Of a DNA stretch of 41,998 nt, positions 34,427-41,998 are shown in pieces. The stretch spans positions 1-41,998 of the forward strand of contig CALISD010000038.1 in assembly GCA_938041955.1 (NCBI GenBank), written 5' to 3'. The number at the start of each line of letters is the position of its first letter. Within the stretch, counting starts at the first letter, position 1. This stretch comes from an uncultured Granulosicoccaceae bacterium. GTDB taxonomy: Bacteria; Pseudomonadota; Gammaproteobacteria; Granulosicoccales; Granulosicoccaceae. A program made the translations under genes and the position numbers. The notes under the pieces are model-generated. The model ran no database searches and had not been told where the DNA came from. It saw nothing but the letters and a program-made list of their open reading frames with translations.

Positions 34427-35200
34427 ATGAAGATCTGGTATCAAAGCTATGTTGACGCAGAACACGGTCAATCCTACTGGGACTTTCTGGGTAAGCATCT
34501 GGACCATGTTATTGACCCGGGTACCACCGTTGATATTAAAGGCATCACGCCGCACGATTCCTACGCACACCCGATCGTAGAGTTCAGATGCGCCAGAGAA
34601 GTGATCTGCAATGCGGTGAAGGCCGAACGTGAGGGCTATGACGCTTTTGTAGTGGGCCATTTTCAGGACGCAGGCTTATATGAAGCACGCTCGGTAGTTG
34701 ATATACCGGTGGTCGGGCTAGGGGAGTCTTCTATGCTGCACGCCTGCCAACTGGGACAACGTTCAGGCATTGTCACAATAAACCCGCGTTATATATCCTG
34801 GTTCCACCACCAGATAACCAAGTATGGATTATCTGAACGTGTCACCGGCGTGCACGCAATGACTTTTCAACCGGGGCAGATCATGGAGGCATTTGGTGAT
34901 GATGAAAAACTACAGACGGTAGTGGATCTATTTGCAGGCCAGGCCAGGCCGCTGGTGGATGCTGGCGTAGACGTTCTGATTCCCGGTGGCGGAATCCCCA
35001 TGCTGCTGTTTTCTCAAATACAACAGCACGTAGTTAATGGTGCACCCGTGATTAACGGTATTCCTATTGTCGTTAAGATGGCAGAGATGGCGGTCAAGCT
35101 TAAAGCTACGACGGGATTAAGCACCAGCAGAGTATCTGATTTTGTAAAACCACCGCCAGAGATACTGGAGGAATTCATGACGCATCCCAAAGGCTTGTAA
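34427..35200 (+). CDS. Asp/Glu/hydantoin racemase-family protein lacking both catalytic cysteines
   Basis: The 257-residue protein has the two-lobed Asp/Glu racemase fold: the first catalytic loop in YDAFVVGHFQDAG and the second in VDVLIPGGGIPML. The positions that carry Cys in racemases are G77 and G187. Cofactor-free racemisation by the two-thiol mechanism is therefore excluded. A decarboxylase, isomerase or lyase on the same scaffold is possible. It follows the second TRAP operon by 139 bases and precedes the octopine-dehydrogenase-family gene, so it probably acts on the imported acid. ATG 34427 has no strong ribosome site. Confidence 0.75.
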   Translation: MKIWYQSYVDAEHGQSYWDFLGKHLDHVIDPGTTVDIKGITPHDSYAHPIVEFRCAREVICNAVKAEREGYDAFVVGHFQDAGLYEARSVVDIPVVGLGESSMLHACQLGQRSGIVTINPRYISWFHHQITKYGLSERVTGVHAMTFQPGQIMEAFGDDEKLQTVVDLFAGQARPLVDAGVDVLIPGGGIPMLLFSQIQQHVVNGAPVINGIPIVVKMAEMAVKLKATTGLSTSRVSDFVKPPPEILEEFMTHPKGL

Positions 35201-35268
35201 CAATCGGCGGATCGTCGGCTTAGTGCCCACCAATACAGATCATCTATTTATAGAGTGCGAACAATCTG

Positions 35269-36354
35269 ATGAAAATAGCAATACTAGGCGGAGGCAACGG
35301 TTCCTATGCAGCAGCGGCTGATTTAGCGGATCAGGGCCATGAGGTTCAGTTATGGCGACGCGACGTGAAGGGCGTGGAAGCACTACAAAGAAACCAAAAC
35401 ACACTTACGTTAAAAGATTTTAAGAGTGAGCGCGAAGTTGCTCTGTCTCTGGTTAGCTCTGACATATCAGAAGCTATTGCAGATGCCTCTTTGATCGTAT
35501 GTCCAACCCCTGCAAATGCCCAGGAAGACATAGCGAACCTGTTGGCACCGCATCTGGTTGATGGCCAGGTGGTGTTTTTACCGCCCGGAAGTCTGGGTAG
35601 CTACATTATGGCGAAAATTGTCTTTGATGCCGGTAATGAAGCCAATGTTAGCTTTGCGGAAGCCGGCACACTCCCGTATTTGACACGCAAGCACGGCGAA
35701 TTTGAAATAGCCATTACCACTCGTGCTACTCGATTACCAACCGGGGTATTTCCACTACGCGAAAAGGAGCACGCACTTACGGTAATCAGACAGGCGTATC
35801 CGTCAGTGGAGGATGCACAAGACGGACTTTCCGGTGCATTGATGAATGCAGGCCCGATCATACATCCGCCGCTTATTCTAATGAACGCCGGGCCCATTGA
35901 GCATTTTGATCACTGGGATATACACAACGAAGGCACACAGGCTTCAGTTCGTCGGGTGACGACACGGCTGGACAATGAGCGTATTGCTATACGGGAGTCA
36001 TTGGGTTACCAGTCACCGCACTTTCCGTTATCTGATCACTATGACAATGCAGCGGATGAGTGGATGTACGGCAATTTGGCCCACGATAAATTAGTTGATT
36101 CGGGCGATTGGCGGGAGCGACTGATTTTGCAGGAGCACCGCTATATGCGTGAGGATGTCCAGATCGGTTTGGCACTGCTGGTCTCCATCGCAGACTGGGC
36201 TGATGTACCAGCGCCTACCGCGACTGGATTACTGGCGATAGGGTCTGCAGTTTGTGATGCTGACTTCCGACACGACGGGCGCTCGCTTACGTCACTGGCA
36301 CTAAACGATATGACGCAGAAGGATTTACAAACCCTGTTCAAAGATGGATTCTAG
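35269..36354 (+). CDS. NAD/NADP octopine/nopaline dehydrogenase-family protein
   Basis: A 361-residue protein with an N-terminal Rossmann motif (MKIAILGGGNGSYAAAADLADQGHEV) and a C-terminal octopine-dehydrogenase helical domain. It includes EHFDHWDIHNEG (about 204-215) and HFPLSDHYDN, which hold likely catalytic His/Asp residues. Family members reduce or oxidise opine-like imino/amino or 2-hydroxy acids with NAD(P). It sits between the racemase-like gene and a 3-hydroxyacyl-CoA dehydrogenase, overlapping the latter by 11 bases, so it likely belongs to the same pathway. Which substrate it uses is unknown. Confidence 0.85.
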   Translation: MKIAILGGGNGSYAAAADLADQGHEVQLWRRDVKGVEALQRNQNTLTLKDFKSEREVALSLVSSDISEAIADASLIVCPTPANAQEDIANLLAPHLVDGQVVFLPPGSLGSYIMAKIVFDAGNEANVSFAEAGTLPYLTRKHGEFEIAITTRATRLPTGVFPLREKEHALTVIRQAYPSVEDAQDGLSGALMNAGPIIHPPLILMNAGPIEHFDHWDIHNEGTQASVRRVTTRLDNERIAIRESLGYQSPHFPLSDHYDNAADEWMYGNLAHDKLVDSGDWRERLILQEHRYMREDVQIGLALLVSIADWADVPAPTATGLLAIGSAVCDADFRHDGRSLTSLALNDMTQKDLQTLFKDGF

Positions 36355-37744
36355 CGTGCACAAACCAGACAGCCGTGGCCGCGACATCATCGCCTCTATT
36401 GGTGCAGGCAGAATGGGGCGAGGGATTGCCATAACATTTGCTTTAGCTGGTTATGAAGTACGGATAATCGATGTAAAGGAACGCTCTGCAGCTGAATACG
36501 AGGTGTTGCACAAATCGGCATCGGCAGAAATCCATTCAACCTTGAACATGCTAAGCAGTATTGGACTGTTAGACGCAAATAACATTAAAAGCACAGAGGC
36601 TAAGGTCAGCTTTTTTGCAAAGCACAATTGTGCTGCCGGATTAACTGATGCCGATATAATTTTCGAAGCCGTTCCTGAAACACTTGATGCAAAAGAGGCA
36701 GCTCTCAAGTTGGTTTCCAGGTTCGCTCAGTCGTCGGCGATAATAGCCTCAACCACTTCGACTATCTTATCTGACGACCTGCAACAGTTTGTATTACGAC
36801 CGGGTCGTTTTTTAAATGCGCACTGGTTAAACCCTGCGTATCTGGTTCCACTTGTTGAAGTATCTCCGGGCCGTGACACTGACCCTGCTAACGTAACACG
36901 CTTGAACACACTGCTGGAAACCATGGGAAAGGTGCCTGTAGTGTGCTCCGCCAGTCCGGGTTATATTGTTCCGCGAATACAAGCACTAGCAATGAACGAA
37001 GCCGCACGAATGGTAGAAGAGGGTGTGGCAACGGTTGAAGATATTGATAAAGCCACAAAGTATGGATTCGGGTTTCGCTTTGCAATACTGGGCTTGCTTG
37101 AATTTATCGACTGGGGCGGCGGTGATATTCTGTACTACGCGAGTCGCTACATGACCAACGCGATGAACAGTGAGCGCTATGCCGCACCTGCAATTATTGA
37201 AAAGAATATGAAGGAAGGGCGTATCGGGTTAAGCACAAGCAAGGGATTTTTAGACTATTCGACGATAAATGTGAACGAGTATCAACAAGAGAAGTTGGCA
37301 GAATTTGTGTCGATGCTACGGCACATTAACAAATTACCACCCAGCGCGATGGCGGCCACATCAACACAAGCGGTTGGCGCACCGGAATCACCTGATGCAC
37401 AAGACACCGTCCAGCAGTTCTTGAAGTCACTGGAAACCAGTGATCTGAATAGAGCGCAAGCTTGTCTCGATCAGGAATTTAGTATGACGTATCCCGGTGG
37501 CAATGAGTTCACTGCTTTACCCCAACTTGTAGAGTGGTTAAACAACCGCTATCAGTCGGTTGACAAGACGGTTGAGCGTTTTGATCAAAGCCAGGCCGGA
37601 GTTGAAACTGTAATTTATTGTTATGGCACGCTCAGCGGAGTGTGGTTAGACGGTACAAGCTTTACCAATGTTCGATTTGTTGATCGTTTTGTTGTGATCG
37701 ATGGGCTAATCCATTCACTCTTTTCGTGGAGCGATTCGACGTAG
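36344..37744 (+). CDS. 3-hydroxyacyl-CoA dehydrogenase fused to a C-terminal NTF2/SnoaL-like domain
   Basis: Residues 15-205 form the NAD-binding domain (GAGRMGRG at 20-27; catalytic H160 in NAHWLNP with E172). Residues 206-330 are the helical dehydrogenase C-terminal domain (GYIVPRIQALAMNEA, and GFGFRFAILGLLEFIDWGGG). Residues 350-466 are extra and look like an NTF2/SnoaL-type pocket (TVQQFLKSLETSDLNRAQACLDQEF and VRFVDRFVVIDGLI). The enzyme would oxidise a 3-hydroxy acid or its CoA ester, as in carnitine or gulonate dehydrogenases; the added domain could be an isomerase or a binding module. ATG 36344 lies inside the previous gene's end. Confidence 0.85.
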   Translation: MDSSVHKPDSRGRDIIASIGAGRMGRGIAITFALAGYEVRIIDVKERSAAEYEVLHKSASAEIHSTLNMLSSIGLLDANNIKSTEAKVSFFAKHNCAAGLTDADIIFEAVPETLDAKEAALKLVSRFAQSSAIIASTTSTILSDDLQQFVLRPGRFLNAHWLNPAYLVPLVEVSPGRDTDPANVTRLNTLLETMGKVPVVCSASPGYIVPRIQALAMNEAARMVEEGVATVEDIDKATKYGFGFRFAILGLLEFIDWGGGDILYYASRYMTNAMNSERYAAPAIIEKNMKEGRIGLSTSKGFLDYSTINVNEYQQEKLAEFVSMLRHINKLPPSAMAATSTQAVGAPESPDAQDTVQQFLKSLETSDLNRAQACLDQEFSMTYPGGNEFTALPQLVEWLNNRYQSVDKTVERFDQSQAGVETVIYCYGTLSGVWLDGTSFTNVRFVDRFVVIDGLIHSLFSWSDST

Positions 37745-38156
37745 TGTTTATCTCACAAGCCGAATGCCCTGTTAATTCATCTTTTCAGTTACTGGAAAAT
37801 GCACAGTCGGGCGTCTTAATGTCGAGGGAAATCGCCGGCACGGGAACAGCCAATGGAACTGTATGACTTTTCAACCGTAATAAAGAGAATATTACAGAAA
37901 CCTCGCTTGTGTCGCACTAACGATAAAGCTCAACACCAGCGGACGATGGAACCAGGCGAGAATCAAATCAGGTATCTGACTTAAGTGAGTGGAAGCAGAG
38001 TAAGCGGAGCTGTGTCGTAACGGATTAACAATGCGGAGATTGTTAATCGTAAAGGAAGTATTTTTTGGAAAATAGCTGTCTATTATTTTTTTCGACAACC
38101 AGCTTGAAAGTAGCCGATAATTTCAAGCTGACAATACTTTATTCGAGGAGTTCGGA
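37745..38156. other. 412-bp intergenic region with two perfect inverted repeats
   Basis: No gene is credible here. Two perfect 10-bp inverted repeats lie close to the regulator start: GATTAACAAT/ATTGTTAATC around a 6-base centre (38023-38048) and CAGCTTGAAA/TTTCAAGCTG around 11 bases (38100-38130). The first looks like an operator and the second like a hairpin or operator in the leader. The sequence becomes clearly more AT-rich from here on. Confidence 0.6.
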
Positions 38157-39797
38157 ATGGCTGTGACTATTAGACTTTTTGGATCAATGAGAGTAATCGG
38201 GCCTCAACGGGAAGACCTGACTCCAAGCGGGCAAAAAATCAGAGCCCTGTTATCCCTGGTAGCTGTCGCTAACGGCGAAATTTGCACGAGAGAGTGGTTG
38301 CAAAAAAAACTATGGAGTGACCGTGGTACGAAACAAGCTCAAGATAGCCTAAGACATGCCATTAAAAAATTAAAGAACGGTCTAGGTGTCTATAAAAACA
38401 TACTTATTGTCACGCGTTATGGACTCTCTATTGACATGACGCAGACGACTATAGATCTGCATGACACAACACTGTGCCGTTCGCATGAGGGTGGTCAGTT
38501 TCTGTATCGAATGAAGGTTCGTGATAGAGAATTCAACCGATGGTTGACAGCGATGCGAGCGGAGGTAGGAGACCGCTATTTGGTTGTAGACGCGCCGCTG
38601 GTACAAAAGAATTCCAGTATAAATATAGGCTTCCTGCCTCTTGTTACGGGAGGTGGCGAACTGGATGCCCAGATAGTCGGAAATACGCTAATGTCGCGAC
38701 TGGCAATGTCGTTGTCTAATCTCGGTTTTATTAATATATACGACTACTCAGGAGTAACCAACGCGAACAGCACGAACGATAATGCAGTAGAACAAGATTC
38801 AATGCTGTTGGTACGATGTAATAGTCTGAATGGTTCGATTATCCTGTCGCTGTCGATGACATGTGCGTCAAGCAAGAAAATATTGTGGAGTATCGTATAC
38901 ACGATTTCCGCAAGGGAAGAAGTTAGTGAAGTAATACCTAAACTCACCATACAGTTTACAGATCAAATCGCAGGTGTATTGTCAAACCCTGGTGTGTTTG
39001 GTGACCCGGAACGACACATTGCAGCGAAACTTGTGGTCGGTGCAATTGACAAAATATTTTCAACATCAAGTACTGGTCTGGACGAGGCTGAAAAGGCGTT
39101 GTCTAAGGCGATTGAAATAGAAGGTAAAGGGGTCTATTACGCATGGTATGCATACCTCATGGCTTTTCGCTTTGAAGATCTAAAGGGACAATACGAGAAC
39201 GAATACAAAGCTAAAACATGCTACCTAATGGAAAAGGCGATTGCCAAAGACGGAAACAACCCACTCACATTGTCGCTGGTGGCACATGTCTACTCTTTTG
39301 TTTTTCGCGATTTTTACAAAGCTGAGACTTTACTAGAACGTGCGCTGCTAATAGATCCGGATTTAATACTCGCATTAGATAGTTACGCACTGCTGAATTT
39401 CTACAAAGGAAATTTAAAAAAGGCGCGCGAGGTCGCATTGCAGGTGTTTCAGAGATCTTTGTTTAATCCTTATCGCTTCTGCTTTGCCACCTCCCTTTGT
39501 ATGATTGACACGGTAATGGGAAATTATAGCGCCGCGGTAATACATGGCGAGAAGGCCATTTCTATTCATCGGCCCAATCAAAAAAATGTATTTGCGCCAA
39601 CACTCCGCTACCTCTCAGCAGCACATGCAAATATTGGGAATCGAGAGAGAGCTGCAGAAGTATTTCAAATAATAAAAACTCAAGATCCGATATTTGAAGT
39701 CAGTGCGTTGCTACAAGATGACTTTCCTGTTCCGAGTCGCGCAGCTGCGTCTATTCTCAGCAAGGCCTTGAGTCAGGTTGAATTAGATGTAGCGTAA
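38157..39797 (+). CDS. SARP-like transcriptional regulator: winged helix plus TPR-type repeats
   Basis: The 546-residue protein starts MAVTIRLFGSMRVIG, and the next 80 residues (ALLSLVAVANGEICTREWLQKKLW, then QDSLRHAIKKLK) match the OmpR-type winged helix of SARP/BTAD regulators. Residues 130-280 form a domain I do not recognise, similar in place to periplasmic-type or sensory modules of related regulators. Residues 290-535 are helical TPR-like repeats. ATG 38157 follows GAGGAG. Regulators of this type usually activate an adjacent gene set by binding direct repeats. Two such repeats lie just downstream (39895-39924), before the small peptide gene. No transmembrane segment is seen. Confidence 0.82.
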   Translation: MAVTIRLFGSMRVIGPQREDLTPSGQKIRALLSLVAVANGEICTREWLQKKLWSDRGTKQAQDSLRHAIKKLKNGLGVYKNILIVTRYGLSIDMTQTTIDLHDTTLCRSHEGGQFLYRMKVRDREFNRWLTAMRAEVGDRYLVVDAPLVQKNSSINIGFLPLVTGGGELDAQIVGNTLMSRLAMSLSNLGFINIYDYSGVTNANSTNDNAVEQDSMLLVRCNSLNGSIILSLSMTCASSKKILWSIVYTISAREEVSEVIPKLTIQFTDQIAGVLSNPGVFGDPERHIAAKLVVGAIDKIFSTSSTGLDEAEKALSKAIEIEGKGVYYAWYAYLMAFRFEDLKGQYENEYKAKTCYLMEKAIAKDGNNPLTLSLVAHVYSFVFRDFYKAETLLERALLIDPDLILALDSYALLNFYKGNLKKAREVALQVFQRSLFNPYRFCFATSLCMIDTVMGNYSAAVIHGEKAISIHRPNQKNVFAPTLRYLSAAHANIGNRERAAEVFQIIKTQDPIFEVSALLQDDFPVPSRAAASILSKALSQVELDVA

Positions 39798-39894
39798 GTG
39801 ACTGTTTATACATTCATAAGTATTGTGATTCTTCAGGTGCTGGGTGGCGTGCGAGTTTTCCAATCCAATGAGTAGATATGGCGGCGGAATTTAT

Positions 39895-39924
39895 CGTGAA
39901 TTAATTACTCCATAGCGTGAATTA
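39895..39924 (+). promoter_or_regulatory. Pair of direct repeats, candidate SARP-like regulator site
   Basis: CGTGAATTA occurs at 39895-39903 and again at 39916-39924, start to start 21 bases, which is two helical turns. SARP-type activators bind direct repeats on one DNA face at 11- or 22-base spacing. The site lies 68-97 bases before the peptide gene and 98 bases after the regulator gene. Confidence 0.45.
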
Positions 39925-39965
39925 TGAATTCCCTTTACTGATTTCATTACTACCTGTTAGCTTCG

Positions 39966-39987
39966 GTTCCTCACTCACTAAAGGAAC
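39966..39987 (+). promoter_or_regulatory. Short hairpin that could hide the ribosome site of the peptide gene
   Basis: GTTCCT (39966-39971) can pair perfectly with AGGAAC (39982-39987), which contains the ribosome-binding AAGGAA of the ATG at 39992. The stem is only 6 bp with a 10-base loop, so any effect on translation would be modest. Confidence 0.3.
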
Positions 39988-39991
39988 AATC

Positions 39992-40153
39992 ATGAAAAAC
40001 TCGAATACAGTCAGTAGCGAAAGAAACACCGCCACAGAGAATGGGAAATTAGCGATCAAAATCGGCACAACGCCCACTGCATACGTAAATACTGTTTCGA
40101 TGCGCCTGGGCGCTAGAAGCTCATCATTTCGGCCCAAGCGCTCCCCTAAATAA
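39992..40153 (+). CDS. Small basic peptide of 53 residues, unknown function
   Basis: From ATG 39992, preceded by AAGGAAC, this frame encodes 53 residues rich in Ser, Thr and Asn at the N-terminus and Arg/Lys at the C-terminus (RLGARSSSFRPKRSPK). It has no Cys, no signal peptide and no membrane segment. A GTG 75 bases upstream is in frame but lies inside the direct repeats. The placement between a SARP-like regulator and a DUF6065-like gene, with 25 bases to the latter, suggests it is the first gene of a small operon. It could be a modified peptide precursor or just a small regulator; neither is shown. Confidence 0.5.
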   Translation: MKNSNTVSSERNTATENGKLAIKIGTTPTAYVNTVSMRLGARSSSFRPKRSPK

Positions 40154-40178
40154 CAGTCGTAAGCGGTAGGGAGAATTT

Positions 40179-40943
40179 ATGCCGACTGCAAGTAATGAGG
40201 ATTTTCTGGTTAAGTTCCACAAAATTCTCCCTTCCGCACGGCCCCCTCGGCGGTGCCATCGTGCTGTCGGTGGAACGCTGCCGGCGCGAGCCGCTCAATA
40301 TTGTGAACCGATATGTGCGGCATCCTCGTTTGGCTGGCATCTGTTTCCACCTGTGGATTTCAGTTTGATGTGGGATGGCACCGATACGCTCTGGAAATTA
40401 GATACCTCAGATACCTGGTACAACTTGAACTCTGTGCAACTGCCAGAAGCTTACAGCACTTTCAATGCTGCATGCCCTCCTCATATCGTAAATCATATTC
40501 CGCCACTCATAGCAGCATGTGATGAGCCGGGCATTATTAATGTCTGGAGCGGATTGTTTGCGCGAACGAAAAAAAACTGGAGCCTTCTGGTTCGCTCTCC
40601 AGCCAACATGCCACGATCAGAAGGGTTTGAAAATTATGAAGGTCTGATAGAAACTGATCGATGGTTTGGCCCTTTGTTCACTAATATCCGGCTGACTAAA
40701 ACAGATGTGCCCATAAATTTTCGATCAGATAAACCGTTCATCCAGGTGCAACCGATCTACCGGGACCATTACAAAGACTCTTTGCTATCCAACTTTGCCT
40801 ATGTTGACGATGTAGCAATGCTCGAGGATTCTGATTGGCTGGACTACGAACGTACCATTATCTCACCAGGAATTGATGAAGAAAGGGAACCGGCTTTCTA
40901 TGCGAAAAATGTACGTCGAAGAAAAAGGGAGATGGAAAACTGA
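40179..40943 (+). CDS. DUF6065-like protein of unknown function
   Basis: The 254-residue protein starts at an ATG 6 bases after TAGGGAG. The block LPARAAQYCEPICAASSFGW followed by HLFPPVDFSLMWDGTDTLW is, from memory, the hallmark of DUF6065 proteins. A later RDHYKDSLL...DWLDYERTII segment and a charged RRRKREMEN tail complete it. No catalytic motif is obvious; C42 and C46 (YCEPIC) are noteworthy. No signal peptide or membrane helix is seen. It follows the small peptide gene and precedes a second small gene, probably one transcript under the SARP-like regulator. The family match should be treated as moderate. Confidence 0.65.
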   Translation: MPTASNEDFLVKFHKILPSARPPRRCHRAVGGTLPARAAQYCEPICAASSFGWHLFPPVDFSLMWDGTDTLWKLDTSDTWYNLNSVQLPEAYSTFNAACPPHIVNHIPPLIAACDEPGIINVWSGLFARTKKNWSLLVRSPANMPRSEGFENYEGLIETDRWFGPLFTNIRLTKTDVPINFRSDKPFIQVQPIYRDHYKDSLLSNFAYVDDVAMLEDSDWLDYERTIISPGIDEEREPAFYAKNVRRRKREMEN

Positions 40944-40968
40944 GCCCTCTGAATGAAGGACACGTACA

Positions 40969-41280
40969 TTGACACGTTCTGTGCCTGTTAGACGGAGCTC
41001 AACAGTTTATGTGTTTACTCATACTGAAATGGTGGAGGCGATTAGTATCTCATCATGGGTCGGCTTCTACGATGCTAAAGAGAGGGCAGTGGGATTGGCT
41101 AAAACCGGCGGATTCCCATTGTCTTTTTTTTTCAAGGAAAAACAAGTGTGGGAAGTGATTGACATGGGTGATGAAAAAAACAATATCAGACTTAGTGAGT
41201 TGCAACCCTACGCACAGTGTCCCCCGGAATTCCAAAAAGACCCGCTATTTGAATCAGGCGTTATGGACGCCAGTTTTTAG
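40969..41280 (+). CDS. Small unknown protein downstream of the DUF6065-like gene
   Basis: A 103-residue frame begins at TTG 40969, eight bases after GAAGGA, 25 bases after the DUF6065-like stop. The composition is that of a folded soluble protein (ISSWVGFYDAKERAVGLAKTGGFPLSFFFKEKQVWEVIDMGD), and it ends in a QPYAQCPPEFQKDPLFESG segment. I recognise no family. Its last 20 bases overlap the end of the convergent LON-domain gene. Because it is in step with the two genes before it, it is likely part of the same unit. Confidence 0.55.
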   Translation: MTRSVPVRRSSTVYVFTHTEMVEAISISSWVGFYDAKERAVGLAKTGGFPLSFFFKEKQVWEVIDMGDEKNNIRLSELQPYAQCPPEFQKDPLFESGVMDASF

Positions 41281-41842
41281 TGAACTCCCGCAGTCCATCC
41301 AGCTGCTGTATGGGATCATCCATAACCATTAATTCATATCTCACCTCAGGAGGCATAGGTAGCGTTTCCAACAATCGATTGCTGACCCACACTGAATCCG
41401 TGAAATCAGTTTCGATATCATCCTCGACCAGTGTTTCTACACTAAGCAACGCCCGTCGCAGTAGCTCAACCAAATCAGAATACCTTGTGGGTATAGTTGT
41501 TTTTTGCACCAATGGCAACAGCTCTACCTCACCCATTAGCAGCCTGTCAGTGTTTAACGCGGTACTGATTGTTCGAAATTTTTGCAGCCCATGCGTAACA
41601 ATAACAAGTAAGCCGCTCGCATCAGAATCCCAATCAATGATTTTAACAACAGTGCCATACGGATACGCTCTGGCTAATGGATCTGCTTCGTTATTTTCAT
41701 CAATCAGGCAGACGCCAAAGCCGGACTGTTGCTTTAAGCAGTCCCGAACCATATCTATGTATCGCGGTTCGAAAATTCGCAGCGGTAGCCGCCCCCCTGG
41801 CAAAACAATTCCCGAGAGAGGAAAGAGTGGAAGAGTCAACAC
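41261..41842 (-). CDS. Stand-alone LON substrate-binding-domain protein
   Basis: The 193-residue protein matches the N-terminal domain of Lon protease alone: LPLFPLSGIVLPGGRLPLRIFEPRYIDMVRDCL, then FGVCLID and the strand-rich G-TVVKIIDWDSDASGLLVIVTHG region, and a helical end (LLETLPMPPEVRYELMVMDD). No ATPase or protease domain follows. Such proteins are widespread in proteobacteria, with no firm function. The start is GTG 41842 or TTG 41839; neither has a strong ribosome site. It converges with and slightly overlaps the small gene at 41.0-41.3 kb. Confidence 0.88.
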   Translation of the reverse strand: MLTLPLFPLSGIVLPGGRLPLRIFEPRYIDMVRDCLKQQSGFGVCLIDENNEADPLARAYPYGTVVKIIDWDSDASGLLVIVTHGLQKFRTISTALNTDRLLMGEVELLPLVQKTTIPTRYSDLVELLRRALLSVETLVEDDIETDFTDSVWVSNRLLETLPMPPEVRYELMVMDDPIQQLDGLREFTKNWRP

Positions 41843-41998
41843 TTGTTATGTTACTGGCATGAGGTTACTGTCATCGCAGTAGTCGTCATGTTACCTGACG
41901 TCAATCTACTTCTGCGACCACCCTGGTATTCTGAATTGAGTCGTAAGGATAGCGAAAAATCACATGAATCGCGAATCAAGGTGATGGGGTTCAGAACT

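Noticed and set aside
37892..38098. 68-residue minus-strand frame in the gap before the SARP-like gene
   Set aside because: It spans the palindromes, has no ribosome site and no recognisable sequence.
39917..39991. GTG start for a 78-residue form of the small peptide
   Set aside because: The GTG lies inside the direct repeats and has no ribosome site, while ATG 39992 has AAGGAA.
1..41998. rRNA, tRNA, insertion sequence or phage genes
   Set aside because: I found no cloverleaf-like or rRNA-like sequence by eye and no transposase, integrase or structural phage motif. A covariance-model search would be needed to exclude small RNAs.

Overview
The window looks like part of a chromosome from a marine-type, heterotrophic proteobacterium, probably a gammaproteobacterium. 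I infer this from the moderate GC content, two complete TRAP-type organic acid importers, many CoA-dependent catabolic genes, and the FCD-GntR and MarR regulators. The assignment rests on gene content only. I saw no rRNA, tRNA, CRISPR array, transposase or phage gene. Protein family names are from reading motifs, not from database searches.

Region 1 (1-13.8 kb) is a catabolic region for a carboxylic acid. It opens with the end of an AtuA-like (DUF1446-type) pair. Next is a 714-bp gap filled by a 186-bp tandem repeat. A minus-strand pair follows: a GntR/FCD regulator and a 985-residue FAD plus Fe-S 2-hydroxyacid dehydrogenase. Divergent from these are a class V aminotransferase, a TRAP importer (dctP, a strong hairpin, then dctQM), a crotonase-fold protein, a CaiB-type CoA-transferase and an enolase-superfamily enzyme. 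Together they suggest uptake of an acid, CoA activation, and oxidation or transamination of 2-oxo/2-hydroxy acids.

Region 2 (13.8-20.1 kb) holds mostly unrelated single genes: an alpha/beta-hydrolase-fold protein whose nucleophile is Ala, an amidase, a membrane-anchored retropepsin-like protease, a LysE/RhtB exporter, and a small DUF2786-like/TM/BatD-like protein.

Region 3 (20.2-37.8 kb) is the most coherent system. A MarR regulator is divergent from an eight-gene operon: a VanB-type reductase, Rieske oxygenase alpha and beta subunits, an acyl-CoA ligase, a Cys-less thiolase-like protein, a DUF35 Zn-ribbon/OB protein fused to a degenerate SDR, a cyclase-family hydrolase and an SDR. Six consecutive junctions are ATGA overlaps. 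The same palindromic operator, sitting between equivalent -35 and -10 boxes, occurs before this operon and again before a second TRAP operon at 31 kb. The second operon leads into a racemase-like protein without catalytic cysteines, an octopine-dehydrogenase-family protein and a 3-hydroxyacyl-CoA dehydrogenase fused to an NTF2-like domain. I infer one regulon for import, ring oxygenation, CoA activation and retro-aldol or beta-oxidation-like cleavage of an aromatic or cyclic acid of unknown identity. A flavin disulfide reductase lies between the two halves on the other strand.

Region 4 (37.8-42 kb) is more AT-rich. It has a SARP-like winged-helix/TPR regulator, a 53-residue basic peptide gene preceded by two direct repeats 21 bp apart, a DUF6065-like protein, a small unknown protein, and a convergent LON-domain protein. 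The regulator/peptide/DUF6065-like group and the DUF35-SDR/thiolase-like aldolase candidate are the two best candidates for undescribed biology.
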